64,000 nucleotides of DNA from Halichoerus grypus (taxonomy: Eukaryota > Chordata > Mammalia > Carnivora > Phocidae), in assembly GCF_964656455.1 (NCBI RefSeq), contig NC_135715.1, forward strand, positions 36,342,603 to 36,406,602. The letters are read 5' to 3'. This document shows positions 1 through 11,393 of the stretch, piece after piece. A program made the position numbers and the translations under genes. Numbering within the stretch: the first letter of the stretch is position 1; the number at the start of each line of letters is the position of its first letter. Below the pieces are notes generated by a model. The model ran no database searches. It had not been told where the DNA came from and saw only the letters and a program-made list of their open reading frames with translations.

Positions 1-319
1 CTTCCTATTAAGTTGTAGAGCTCAGATTGTGCTCTCGATGTATCTGACATTAATGTGGTTCTTAATCCACTGAAGGGAAATGAGTGTAGTATTTACTTGT
101 GCAGTTGGCTTCAGATTTAACTCAGTGTCCGACCAGAGCTAAAAAAGACTTTAATCAAATCTAGGATTTTCCAGCCTTTTATGTGAACTTTCAAAGTGGC
201 TAAGCATCTTACATTCCTTAAGAAAAGCTATTATGATGATCAGGAAACACTTTTTTTCTTAATCTTGGAGCTATTAAATATAGGTTTTCCCCTAATATAC
301 ATTGCTTGTCTGCACGCAC

Positions 320-375
320 ACTCTCTCCCTCTCTCTCTCCTTATATATGTTTACATATATATATATGTTTAATAT
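320..375. repeat. (CT)n then (TA)n low-complexity tract
   Basis: CTCTCTCCCTCTCTCTCTCC is followed by TTATATATG and ACATATATATATATG. It looks like a degraded SINE tail or an independent microsatellite. No SINE head is recognisable upstream. Confidence 0.6.
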
Positions 376-827
376 TTAATAGTTATATAAAATGTAATAT
401 TATATTTTAAAGTACTAACAATATTTAAAAGAAGAAGGATCTCCATTTTTCTAGTGAGTTAAGAATTTATTTTCAAAAGGAAAGAGTACATAGGCTAATT
501 TTTGAAGGAGATTTGAGAGAAGAATTTGGCTTGTGTTTTTGTAAGATAATTCCTATTGATGTAAATGATGGGTTTCAGGTAACTGAGAGAACAAAATTTG
601 TAAGACCAGTTGTGAGGTGCTTATAATGTGGTTAAGCAAAACATAACAATAGTACTGACCAGGGCAAGAGTAGAAAAGATGAGATTAGAGATGCTTAAAA
701 CAACAAATAAATAAATATAGAAAAAATATATGCTTCCAGGATAGAGTTAAACTAAATGACTGTGAGTACTTTTATAGCTATGAGTTTTTAGTTTCTATTT
801 AGTAAATGCATAGAACAATTTCTAGAG

Positions 828-886
828 CTTAAAAAAAGTAAAAATATATGTGCTGCCGAAGCGAACACTTAAAAAAAGTAAAAATA
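828..886 (-). repeat. U6 snRNA 5'-end fragment between 19-bp direct repeats
   Basis: The minus strand from 868 to 845 reads GTGTTCGCTTCGGCAGCAC then ATATA. This matches the first 24 nt of mammalian U6 snRNA with one difference at nt 4, as I remember it. It sits between two perfect copies of CTTAAAAAAAGTAAAAATA (828-846 and 868-886), which overlap the U6 match by a few bases. The repeats look like a target-site duplication and their start (CTT/AAAA) fits the L1 endonuclease preference. Nothing of the U6 body (GAUACAGAGA, GCAUGGCCC) is present, so this is not a U6 gene. Confidence 0.75.
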
Positions 887-1596
887 AACACAATGACAGA
901 GATTTCATCAACAAAGAAAACGTTAAAAGATTGATTATTGTCAAAGAATAAATCTAGATTACAGTAATAGTCTTCTCTTATACTCATGAGCCAATTGACC
1001 AACTTGACTTAGGTGGATTTCAGTTTAATCATTTATCACAATCGGCATTCTCATTTTTTTTTATTACTAGACCCATTATGTGTGTCTGTGTTTAGTTATT
1101 TCTTAAGTTCTCAAGAGAAAATCTATTCTGATATTCTTTATTATTTATAAATTGATGTATGTTATTATAATGTATAAATTATGGTAATTTGGTGTAGAAA
1201 AATATGAGGATATAAATTTTGGTAGACAGTATGGATTTTAGTTGAGAACAGTGGTAGACAAAATGAGCTTCAGAAAAGAATAAAAAGAAGAGACATAAAA
1301 TGACTCAGAAGTGAAATGTCTATTTTATCCTGTATTGAACTATAACAGCTAACACTGAAATAAATTCAGTTGGCTTTGCTGCAGAAAGGACCAGAGGAAA
1401 AGGCAAAATGAAAGAAATTCGTAATTGAGTTACAGTCTAAGAAATAGTGAATGACTTCTATTATCTTTTTATATAAGTGAGGAATAGAATTTTGCATAAT
1501 AGTTTCAGTGTTTTCTTGAATACTCAGAGGTTTAAAAATTTCAACAGAATTGGAAAAAATATGGAAATTTCATTTTAGAGAGTGATTGCATAAATA
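887..1596. other. Intronic sequence, nothing recognised
   Basis: AT-rich DNA with no ORF or repeat that I can name. Confidence 0.6.
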
Positions 1597-1637
1597 TGCG
1601 TGCTCGCGCACGCGCGCGCCCGCACGCACACACACAG
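1597..1637. repeat. Alternating (CG)/(CA) tract
   Basis: The stretch GCGTGCTCGCGCACGCGCGC, then CCGCACGCACACACACA, is nearly pure alternating purine-pyrimidine. It holds many CpGs inside an AT-rich, CpG-poor intron. It is probably a CA microsatellite with CG conversion. Confidence 0.85.
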
Positions 1638-3148
1638 GGTTACCCAATTTGATTTACTAGTTTTCTCTATTTCCTCTTACAAAGATGCAACAAAAGAATA
1701 TGTTGCTATACAATAAACATGTTTTAACATTATGTAACTATCATTTACACTGGTTTTAACTGGTTTCGCAAGATTTATCCTTGTAATATGCACATAAATA
1801 TTTATTATATACATATTTTAAAAGTACACACAACTATCCAACTTTTGGTGGGTTCTTTTGTAATGATTTGTCTGGAAGTTTGAAGCATGTTATTCAAAAA
1901 ATCAAGGGAATGCAATTCTATAGTCAAGCCAAAAGGTCTTTAGGAAAATTCAGTTTTATCATAGTCAGAGATTATTTAGAAGGTTAGAGATATACAAATA
2001 AACTTTGCTTCCTATCTTGGAATTGGTATTGTTTATCTCTTTTGAGACAACAAGGATAAAGATTTCTCAGATCTTGCAAACCAGAATACCTACTGACTCT
2101 TAAAAGAAATATGTAGCAGTGTGTGTGTTTATGTGCATAAACATTTATTTTCTGTACAAAATGTGAAAGGAAAAAAAAACATTTGCAATGAAATAACAAG
2201 TTATTGCCTAAGCTTAGAAGAGTATAGTTTACTTTAATAATAAAAAATAACAAAATAACAAGGAAACTCAAGAGTGTAACTTAAGGAAACAGATACTATC
2301 TTTATTTTATAAGAATAAATTCTTTCTATGCAAAGCTGTAATTAATTTATCCCAAAAGATTCTTTATGTAATAATAGCAACATGGGAAAGGAGAAGTTAT
2401 CAACTAATTTTGCTCCATTGGAAATGTGACAGTTCATCAGATACCAGTGACATAGACTCTGCTGTCCATAAAAATTATAGCCACAACTAAAAACCCTAAT
2501 GAAAAGCAACCAACAAATCAATATAAAAAGAACATTCATAAATCACAATGTATGATATACAGAATAGATTATACTCCTGAGTAATTTATACGTTTTGTTT
2601 GGTTTTACTTCTCCAAAGCAAGCATAGGTAAACTACTTCCTGATAAATCTGACAATTTTCCACATTTGTCAGTATTAATGTTCATTACTTAGTGTATTAT
2701 ATATCTTATTTTTACAAAGGAAAAAGAAACAACAAAAAGAGAACTTTTAACTCTTACAAACGAAAAAGGTAAAAATTAATCAAACACATTAATACAGTCT
2801 ATTTTTTGTCTTTGTTTCCTTTTAATTTGTTTTTGTTCTTTTTTTTTCTCTCTGATCTGCTTGCTGTCTGATTAATTAATCATTATACAGGCATCATCAA
2901 AGAAATAGTCTTCTCTACAAAACTAGACTATAATAGTTTTTAAGAGTGTGGAATAATGTTATTCTTCTCTAAAAGAAACTTGAGAAACAGCATCTTTAAA
3001 ACAGAAATGCACGGGCAATATATGCTTCTAAAATCTTAAAGATTTACCTTAAATAGTATTTAGTTTCATGATCATTTAACCCACGATGACATTCACAGTT
3101 CAAGTTACAACGTTAAGAAAATACAAAAACTTATTTCAACAGTTTTTG
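1638..3148. other. Intronic sequence, nothing recognised
   Basis: AT-rich. The small minus-strand ORFs at 1984-2271 and 2342-2539 have no family resemblance and are treated as chance. The part from about 2790 to 3148 lies downstream of the minus-strand ORF at 3149-3403 and could be its former 3' region. Confidence 0.5.
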
Positions 3149-3403
3149 TCAATGAGGTATAATGTAAAACATGATATGCACAAGCACAAACTTGTACATA
3201 CACACATTACTATCTTCGATAAAAAGAGCAGAGAAGTCGGAACCTAATCTGAAAGCCTTTGTTTCTTGCTCCAGTGCTCTAAGTGTCTCTGCTTTTGTCA
3301 AGGGCTGAGACCACTGCTTGTGGTTCGCAGCCCATCTGTCTTGCCACCGAAATTTCTCTACACTGGTGACCCTTCTATGTTTTATATTATCAATTTTTTC
3401 CAT
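3149..3403 (-). other. Unidentified protein-like ORF, possible retrocopy fragment or orphan exon
   Basis: The 84-codon minus-strand ORF contains a hydrophilic stretch of ordinary protein composition: KFRWQDRWAANHKQWSQPL then TKAETLRALEQETKAFRLGS. It is less AT-biased (about 3200-3370) than its surroundings and has no SINE or L1 wording. Upstream in frame, TGA comes three codons before the ATG. Neither end has a convincing splice site: there is no pyrimidine tract before position 3403, and only a loose GTAATG follows SALFIED. I do not recognise the protein. It may be a decayed processed copy, an exon of an antisense transcript, or chance. Confidence 0.3.
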
Positions 3404-3550
3404 ATTGGATCATTCTAATTAACTTGCAAAGATTTATTATTTCAAACATATTATAACAAAACTCCTCATATTCCTACCAACTGTTCCAATTCTGTTTCCA
3501 TTTAGAACAAAACATGTAGTTATTATTTATAGTTAATAAATATATTTATT

Positions 3551-3750
3551 GGGGCGCCTGGGTGGCTCAGTTGGTTAAGCGACTGCCTTCCGCTCAGGTC
3601 ATGATCCCAGGGTCCTGGGATCGAGCCCTGCATTGGGCTCTCTGCTCGGCGGGAAGCCTGCTTCTCCCTCTCCCACTCCCCCATCTGTGTTCCCTCTCTC
3701 GCTGTCTCTCTCTCTCTCTGTCAATTAAATAAATAAATAAAATTTTAAAA
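3551..3750 (+). mobile_element. SINEC copy
   Basis: The full-length tRNA-derived carnivore SINE runs from the GGGGCGCCTGGGTGGCTCAG head to the (AAAT)n tail near 3725-3745. The A/T-rich duplication TATATTTATT occurs at 3541-3550 and 3757-3766. Confidence 0.92.
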
Positions 3751-3779
3751 TATTTATATATTTATTAATAATCATCATT

Positions 3780-5205
3780 CTCTCTTCAACCTACTATAAT
3801 CAGTCCTTTGAACTATTCCAAATCACCCAAAACCTCCATGCTGTCATACTTCTCCCCATCTCACTTGTTTTCATCTTACTTGGCTTCCCAGCAGCTTTGA
3901 CAAAACTGATCTGGCCACTCTTACTCAACTGTTACTGCTAATTTTTTCTACTCTTTGATGTGGCAATGCCCCAGGACACCATATTTTCTCCATAAAGAAT
4001 AACATTCTTCTATACTTTTAAATACTATATAGCAGTCAATTATAAATTCCAAATTTATATCTTTAGCCCTAAACTCTTCTTGAGAGATAGATACACATAC
4101 CCAGTTAACAACTTGACATCTCTAACTAGATATCCAATAGCCATTCAAAACTTCACATGGTCAAAATGGAAGATTTCAAAATCCCAAGTCTTCCTCCCTG
4201 CCCCCATTCTCAGTAAATAGCCCTAGGAACCATCTAGTTGCTCACGCCTAAATTCTAGAATCACTTTTAATTCTCTACTTTGCATTTCATTTAATATTCA
4301 ATTCTTTAGGAAGTCCTTTTTGCTGTATTCTAAACTAGATCCTAAATTCATTCTTTCTTTCTTTCTTTTTTGTTTTTTCTCGGTCTTTCTACAGCCCCAT
4401 CTTAAAATAACCTACCACCATCCTTCTCCAGCACTATTGGAATAGTCTCCTACCTGTTATTCTAACTTTTATGCTTAACTATAGCAATAATTTCCAACTA
4501 GCAACTAGATAGAACTTTTAAAGTATGAATGCATTAATTTCAAACTTAAGATTTATACCCTTAGGACAAAATCCTAATATCCCTGTCCTACAAGGTGTAT
4601 ATCAGTACCATGATTACTACTTCCCTGACCTAATCTCCTCCCAGCACTTAGTACCCTCTAGAGTCACTGATATTCTTTCTGTTTCTTGTACAATTCAGGT
4701 TTATTTCTTCGATAGCACATTTGTACTAGCTGATTCTGGGGGCTAGAATCAGAGGCCTGCCAGCGGAAGAGGATGGTGGTGATATGAATAGTCTTCTCAG
4801 GTGTAAGCAATGAAAGGGGGGGCATAGTTTATAGATAATTAAAGACAATAATAAATGGCTGAAAGTCAGTCTACTTTTATTATTACTATACCTTGACAAT
4901 CCTATACGACGCCATTGATAACATATTCCTACCTACTGGGATGAACTACCCACCACACCCTTTTTCTTGTCCTCTACTACCTAGAAGATGTTCAACTTTA
5001 TCATAGCATGGCTTGCTCTTTCTAATTAGTCACATGCCACATCCAGTGTGTCCTGCTCTTAGCACTTTCACCTACTATTTTCTTGCTTAGTTTTAGTCTG
5101 TTTTTGTCTATTTCCTTATATTTTTCAGAACACCAGACCTGAAGTTCTTGTTCACAAAGTTCTTGGCATAATTGGTACTCAGAAAGTGTTTGTTGAATCA
5201 ACAAA
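3780..5205 (+). mobile_element. L2 LINE fossil, sense
   Basis: Degenerate wording of the L2 reverse transcriptase region is recognisable. TGGCAATGCCCCAGGA (3961-3976) corresponds to the VPQG motif, CCAAATTTATATCTTTAGCC (4049-4068) to the QIYISSP region after the YADD box, and CTCAGTAAATAGCC (about 4210) to the downstream conserved block. Related wording continues to about 4735, and an L2-like 3' tail (CTCAGAAAGTGTTTGTTGAAT) lies at 5178-5198. The middle part, 4736-5020, is not clearly L2. No long ORF remains. The assignment is from remembered consensus. Confidence 0.6.
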
Positions 5206-6129
5206 TGAAAAGTTTATTTTAGGTCTTAGGAATTTTAACTTCATTTTACCATCTCTTGATATAAGATTTACCTGGAATGAGAGAGAAACCTACATTAGTG
5301 CATTATGATGGAGCTAACAGTGGGTACTAGGAACACAGTCATAAAGAGCACATTGATTCAGACTTTACTAAAATTCCCTTATTGAATGGACAATGGGAAG
5401 GCAAATTGAATAGGATATACTCTCTCATCTCTTTGCTTTATTAGGGATATTCAAAGAACATAGATTCATCAGAATTCCTTTAATTCAATGATGTATTTAA
5501 AAATAACTTGGCTATGAGAAAAATTTGTTCCATTTTCATTGCTAACATAATAAATCAGAAAACAAAGTCCATTTCATGAAAAAAACAAAAACAAAACCTG
5601 AACTTAAATTAGTTCATAAGCATTTTTGTACATATTAAATAATATAGATAGCAATTACCAAGAGGCCACACAGTGCAAGAACAATTATTTTTCTCAATTA
5701 AACATTAAAGAAGAATTTCATTTTTTATTCATGCCTATTTTATATAACAATGATAAAATTAAAGGATATAATAATTTGTAAGAGGACTAACAAAAATTGT
5801 GGAATGTTTGTAATGAAGCAAAAGCTATTTAAATCATTAAACCATTTCCAGTGATTTTAATTTAGGATTTGGGGAACTCAATTAACTGATGAAGCGATTT
5901 TAATATTTTAGTAACTAAAGTTTATAGAGATGAAATCTGGAGATGAAAATAAGATCCTGACACTAAAGAATACTCTTGATCTGTGGGCACATCTAATAAA
6001 TAAAGCTATAGTAGAGGAAATTTACCTTGATCCATTTATAAAATTATTTTGATAAGTAATTTATTTGGGATATAGATAAAATACATATGTTCCTAAATCC
6101 CTTTTCAACATTGCTATTTTTATAAAATA
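5206..6129. other. Intronic sequence, nothing recognised
   Basis: AT-rich, with no ORF or repeat that I can name. Confidence 0.6.
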
Positions 6130-7060
6130 TTTTTGCTTGTAACTCTTTGAGGAAAAGCAAGGCAGCCTGTGTGGCTGAAGCAGAGTGATCCAAGGGGTGA
6201 GTTGTTAGAAAAATTTAGAGAAGGTGAGGATAAAAACCATTGAATGACTTGTAAGCAATTGTAAGGACTTTGGTACTTCCTTGGAGTGTAATGGAAGCCA
6301 TTGCAGAGTTTTGAGCAGAGAGCTTGATCTGATGTACACAATTAAATGGACTCTCTAGTTGCTGTGTTGAGAGTATACTGCAAGGAAACAAGAGTAGAAA
6401 ACGGAAATCAGTTAGGAGGTGATAGCAATAGCAGAGGTGAGATATTTGAGAAGTCAAAGAGTAATAAGGTAGTAACAATGAAGATAGTGAGAAATGTTTT
6501 CATTCTATTTTAAAGTACAGTTGATTAGATGGGAGAATAAGAGAGGAATCAGAGATGATTCCAGGTTTTTTGGCTTGAGCCCCAGTTGAGGAAGGATACT
6601 ATGGAACACTGACTTAAAGATTTCTTTAAGTCTTTACGTGGAGATGTGGGGTGGGCAGTTGAATGCATCATTCAAGTGTTGTGAAGGTACGCTAGGAAAT
6701 ATAAATTAGGAAATTGTTGGCATATAGATATAATTTAAAGCCATGATATGAGATAGTATCACCAAAGAAGTCAGTATACATATATACGGAAAGAGAATGA
6801 AGAATGATGTTCTGGGCATTGAAATATTACCAAACTAGAGATAAAAAGAAAGAATGTAATAACTGAAATGAAGACACTAGTCAAATAGAATAAAAACCAC
6901 GGGAGCTTGCTGTGCAGAGAGCAGGGAGTAAACCGTCAGAGAGGACTGAGTGATCAGCTGTATCAAGTGCTGCTGAGAGGTCAAATAGAATGATGCCCGA
7001 TAATTGACTTTTGAGGAATTTAAGGATAAGAAAGTCATTGGTAACTTTGACAATATTAGT
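6130..7060 (-). mobile_element. L2 LINE fossil, antisense
   Basis: The + strand carries the complement of L2 RT-domain wording: GGAAGCCATTGCAGAGTTTT (6292-6311), AGTTGCTGTGTTGAGAGTA (about 6357) and GTGATCAGCTGTATCAAGTG (6951-6970), followed by GCTGCTGAGAGGTCAAAT. It is highly diverged. The small ORFs here, 6120-6341 and 6215-6478 on the minus strand, are remnants or chance. Confidence 0.55.
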
Positions 7061-7335
7061 TTCTATAGAATAGAGCTAAGCAAATAGGGAAAATGGAATT
7101 TAAAATAGTAAATACATAGAATCTTTGAAACTGCAAAACTGAACAGAAAAATTAATCCGTAGGTGGCTGGGTTTATCAGCCAAAAGCCCAATGAAGAGAA
7201 ACAAAAACACAGTGAAATTTTAACATGGAAAGTTTATATAAAGAATCATTAACTATAAAAAGGATTTAGAGTAAGGAATAATTAGAAAGTAGGAAGTTAA
7301 AAGAACTCTAAAAAATATAGAAATAGCAGATTTCT

Positions 7336-8139
7336 GAGGCATACCTCAGAAATATTGTGGTTTTAGTTCCAGACCACTTCAATAAAGTGAATATCACAAT
7401 AAAGTGAGTCCAGTGAATTTTTTGGTTTCCCAGTGCATATAAAAGTTTTGTTTACTCTATACTGTAGTCCATTAAGTGTGCGATAGCATTATGTCTTTAA
7501 AAAACAATGTATGTACCTTAATTAAAAAATACTTTATTCCTAAAAATGGTAACCTTCATCTGAACTTACAGTGAATCAAAATCTTTTGGATGGTGGAGTG
7601 TCTTACCTCCATGTTGATGGCTGCTGATTGATCAGGGTGGTAGTTGCTGAAGGCTGGGATGGCTATGGCAATTTCTTGAAAAAAAGGCAACAATGAAGTT
7701 TATTGTATTGATTGACTTCTCCTTGCACTACTAATTTCTCTGTAGCAAGCAATGCCGTCTGATAGCATTTTACCCACAGTAGAACTTCTTTCAAAATTAC
7801 AATCAATCCTCACAAACCCTGCCACTGTTTTATCAATGAAGTTCATAAAGTAATACTCTAAATTCTTTATTTCAACAGTCTTCACCAGGAGTAGATTCCA
7901 TATCAAGAAACCACTTTCTTTGCTCATCTGTAAGAAGCAACACCTCATCTTGCAAGTTTTATCATGAGGTTACAGAAATTCAGTCACATCTTCAGGCTCT
8001 ATTTCTAATTCTAGTTCTCTCTCTGTTTCTACCACATCTTCAGTTACTTCCTCCAGTGAAGTCCTAAATCTTTAATTTGTAACAAACACAATATCTACAA
8101 AGCATAATAAAGCAAAGCACTTAAAAGAAAGCTTGCCTG
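7336..8139 (-). mobile_element. Tigger1-type DNA transposon, internally deleted
   Basis: The left end reads GAGGCATACCTCAGAAATAT then TGTGGTTTTAGTTCCAGACC, and the right end AGCATAATAAAGCAAAGCAC...GCTTGCCTG. These match the terminal regions of Tigger1 (TcMar-Tigger). At about 800 bp it is a third of the full size. The left half antisense-encodes the C-terminal part of the transposase and the middle is missing. TA dinucleotides follow the right end. It is an old, mammal-wide fossil. Confidence 0.8.
7700..7948 (-). pseudogene. Tigger1 transposase, C-terminal remnant
   Basis: The 82-codon minus-strand ORF includes FERSSTVGKMLSDGIACYREI and NLEYY, characteristic of the C-terminal end of the Tigger1 transposase, a pogo-like DDE enzyme. 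The DNA-binding and catalytic parts are missing from this copy. It has no expected function. Confidence 0.75.
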
Positions 8140-8700
8140 TATAAGGAGCAGCTACTTACTACCTTAGGGCTGAGATGGAGCACCAAGGAAGCACCCCACC
8201 TGCGATCCAGACCTCCTTGAAGAGGTTACAGCCATGGCTACCTGGATGGCAGTGAAATCACTGTGGTGCAGCCGTGGCAGAACTTTCTAGAAACCTGTCC
8301 TTTAGAACTTACTAGAAATCTTCCCTCTAGGTGTCCCCAAAGAGATATCTTGCTAACAAAATCACCTGAGGGGACTGCTGGGGGAAGCTTCTAGGTTCTC
8401 TTGGCCACCATGCTCTGCCGGAGGCAAGCACTGGAGTAACTGCATTCATTGCAGGAACCTGGTGAGTAGGCACACTCAAACCAGGGAGCAAAATCTTTCT
8501 CCCGAAGGTGTCTCTCCAGTGTCCTCTACTGACAAAGCCTAGCATAGTGCTAGCTGGCAAAGAAAAAAGCGTATTTAAAGGGCCATTTTAACATCCATTT
8601 CACAAAACAGTTGAAAAAGATCATTTTGGAGCTGAGGGTCAATAAACTGATAAACAAACAAACAAAAAATTAATTAATTAATTAATAAACACCAAACTGT
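8140..8700. repeat. Possible old interspersed repeat, unassigned
   Basis: GC content rises here, and wording such as GGTGTCTCTCCAGTGTCCTC (8508-8527) and GCTAGCTGGCAAAG resembles sequences repeated in mammalian genomes. I cannot name the family. The minus-strand ORF 8327-8560 is probably chance. A short AATT/AAAC simple run follows at 8640-8690. Confidence 0.35.
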
Positions 8701-9198
8701 TGTAGGGGGGAGGAGAGAGATCAAGCATGTTTGCATACTTACAGGTGTGATTCCGAAGAGAGGAAATTTGATGATGTAAGACAGAGGGAAGAACTGTTGG
8801 AATATTGTCTTTGAATGTGCTAGAGTAGGGTAGGATTTCATGCACAAGTGGATAGATTGGCTTTAGAAAAGAGGATTATCTATGAGAATAGGTGAAAAGC
8901 AAAAACATGTGTACAGATCTTGGTAAGTGAGCAGATGCAATGGTATACATGAGTGTTTATTTGGATCCTATTTTTGACTCTGATATTAATTCAGTGTTTG
9001 ATCATGGATAGTTTGATTAATTTCATTGGGCCTCAGTTTTCACATCAGGACAAGAAGATGGGAATGTTCTTTCTATCAGTAACATTGCATGAATGAAAAT
9101 AGGTTTTCATTTCCTAAGAATTGATGCCTATTCAATAAATAATTGACATAAATAATTTTATAGAGAATTAAGATATGTATGCCTCCCCATCTGAAAAA
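8701..9198. other. Intronic sequence, nothing recognised
   Basis: Ordinary AT-rich DNA. The last bases (TGAAAAA, 9192-9198) are the target duplication of the next SINE. Confidence 0.55.
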
Positions 9199-9408
9199 AT
9201 ATTTTTATTTTTTTTATTTTTTAAGATTTTATTTATTTGACAGAGAGACAGCGAGAGAGGGAACACAAGCAGGGGGAGGGGCAGAAGGAGAGGGAGAAGC
9301 AGGCTCCCTGCTCAGCAAGGAGCCCGACGCGGGGCTTGATCCCAGCATCCTGGGATCATGACCTGAGCCCAAGGCAGACGCTTAATGACTGAGCCCCCCA
9401 GGCACCCC
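9199..9408 (-). mobile_element. SINEC copy
   Basis: Full-length antisense SINE with its poly(T) on the left and the complement of the tRNA-like head on the right (GGCACCCC at 9401-9408). TGAAAAA is duplicated at 9192-9198 and 9409-9415. Confidence 0.92.
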
Positions 9409-9415
9409 TGAAAAA

Positions 9416-10235
9416 GATAATTTTGACAATGCCTCAAACCTCTTGTGAAATTTCATTCAATAAACAACAAAACAACTTGAAGAACTTTTTGCTCACCCAA
9501 TAGATATGGATTCCTTCCATTGTAGTCATTTTTTCCTAATAATCATCGTTCACAACTTTTAAATGACAAAAATCCTATGACTTAAAAAATAGATAAACTG
9601 TTTAAAATTACTTTGCAAACTTGTATAATTTAAATCATTCCTAAGAGGAAAGGAAGCCAAGTATAAGCTATGAGAAGGAATCACAAGTGAATTGAATTTT
9701 ATCACACATGTATTGAAATGACTATACTGTAATTTTAATTTCCAAGAGCATCAAATAAATAAAACAGTTTATTATTATAATGACTCTGAAAATGGAAAAA
9801 CTACCCCCCAGAGAAGAACAATTTAACATTAATGACTATCCAGAGAATCAGGCAAATGCACTCTTTTCCATTCTAATTAAATGGGAAATACCTATAGGTC
9901 ACCCAGAATAAAAGTTGTTACTTTAATAATATTCAAAAAGTAACAGTACACTGCTAATGTTAAAAAATGATAAATACTTGTGTGTTATTTTGCATAACTA
10001 TTCAGATTTATTGGAGTGATTTTTTTTTCAAAATATAAATGTAAATTATCTTAGAATAATGTTATTGGTGCTGAGGATCATGCAATTTCATATTCTAACT
10101 ATTAAGAAAACGGCACACATGTTAATTTAATATTTCCCACAAATACATCAAATTTTCCAGTTCAGTACCCCTGATAAAATGGAGAAAATTTAATTTACTT
10201 TCTATGTGTTCAATTTTAAGTTAATGAAAACAATT
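9416..10235. other. Intronic sequence, nothing recognised
   Basis: AT-rich, no nameable feature. Confidence 0.6.
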
Positions 10236-10248
10236 CTGAGTTTGCTAT

Positions 10249-10434
10249 TTTTTTAAAAGATTTTTTCATTTATTTATTTGACAGAGAGAGAGACAGCAAG
10301 AGAGGGAACACAAACAGGAGGAGTGGGAGAGGGAGAAGCAGGCTTCATGCTGAGCAGGGGGCTTGATCCCAGGACCCTGGGATCATGACCTGAGCCGAAA
10401 GCAGACGCCCAACGACTGAGCCACCCAGGCGCCC
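10249..10434 (-). mobile_element. SINEC copy
   Basis: Antisense SINE ending GAGCCACCCAGGCGCCC. The 13-bp duplication CTGAGTTTGCTAT (10236-10248) recurs as CTGAGTTTGTTAT (10435-10447). Confidence 0.93.
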
Positions 10435-10447
10435 CTGAGTTTGTTAT

Positions 10448-10930
10448 CATCAGAAATTCTTAGTCTTCTCTAATTTAACTTCATCAAATAGAATTCATTA
10501 AGTGGGCATATTACTTTTTCTTTTTAATCCAAACAATAATTTATGAAACATTGGTGTGATTTTTTTTAATTTTGTTAATTTGAAGTTATGTTTACTCCAA
10601 TATTTCCAACCCACTGTTGTCTTCCTTATCAGGCCAATTCATATCAGCTTAGAATGTATTTTTCCATAATCACCAGGGAAAATATGTGAATGATCACATG
10701 ACACCATACTAAAATGTGTATACTAAAATGTATATCTACCTCACTTTCACATTTCTATTGCAGAAAAGACCTTCAAAACCAAATCCCTAATATTTTGCGG
10801 GTAGAAATTGAGGCTTTGAAAATTAAAGCAGACTATTTTAGATAATAATTTAAATTTAAAAACCCACTGACTCATGTACAAGAGAACTTAGGAATTCTAA
10901 CTCTCGAAAGATAATTTTTTCCACCTATGA
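10448..10930. other. Intronic sequence, nothing recognised
   Basis: AT-rich, no nameable feature. Confidence 0.6.
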
Positions 10931-10936
10931 TAAGAT

Positions 10937-11004
10937 CCAGCCTGAAGTCGGGCTCTGCATTGAGCTGGAGCCTGCTTGAGATTCTCTCTCTCCCTCTGCC
11001 CCCC

Positions 11005-11007
<3 letters not shown>
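10937..11007 (+). mobile_element. SINEC fragment, 5' truncated, older subfamily
   Basis: Only the SINE body remains (GGGCTCTGCATTGAGCTGGA then GCCTGCTTGAGATTCTCTC), ending in CCCTCTGCCCCCCC and running straight into the (TA)n repeat where the A-rich tail should be. Confidence 0.75.

Positions 11008-11055
<48 letters not shown>
11008..11055. repeat. (AT)n microsatellite
   Basis: About 24 uninterrupted AT units follow the truncated SINE body and probably grew from its tail. The repeat is pure and so likely variable in length. Confidence 0.95.
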
Positions 11056-11059
<4 letters not shown>

Positions 11060-11393
11060 GTCATATTCTATTAGTCTATTCTTAAACTCTTTTCTGATAT
11101 AGTTTACATATATATTTCTCAAATGTGACAAAGAGCTGCAATAATTAGCTTAAGCAAATCAGGATTGTGGGTGGTGGAGATTTCATCAGTGAAAGCCAGA
11201 AATTAGAAACAGAATAGAAGACAGATTAAAAAACAGTATCTTCATTACATATTTTTAAATTTTCATGCATTATACTATAGAATTCATGACCAGTAACTCT
11301 GTATTCAAAGGTTTATGTTATTTTCCTCAAAATATGTAACATACTATTTCTTTTAAAAATTATTTGAAAAAAAATTATTTGATAGACTTTCTT

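Noticed and set aside
845..868. A functional U6 snRNA gene
   Set aside because: Only the first 24 nt are present, without the U6 body, terminator or upstream PSE/TATA.
3551..3630. tRNA-like heads of SINEC copies as tRNA genes
   Set aside because: They are followed by SINE bodies and tails, and the copies carry mutations in the tRNA-derived region; not functional tRNA genes.
9179..9361. Small ORFs made of SINE sequence here and at 11364, 19774, 24334, 25076, 25182, 26718, 34572, 34635, 41222, 42637, 44110, 51629 and 60361
   Set aside because: Each is SINEC body translated with flanking DNA; the recurrent residues (DRERERE, GSGRGRSR, GARSQDPGIMT) are a repeat signature.
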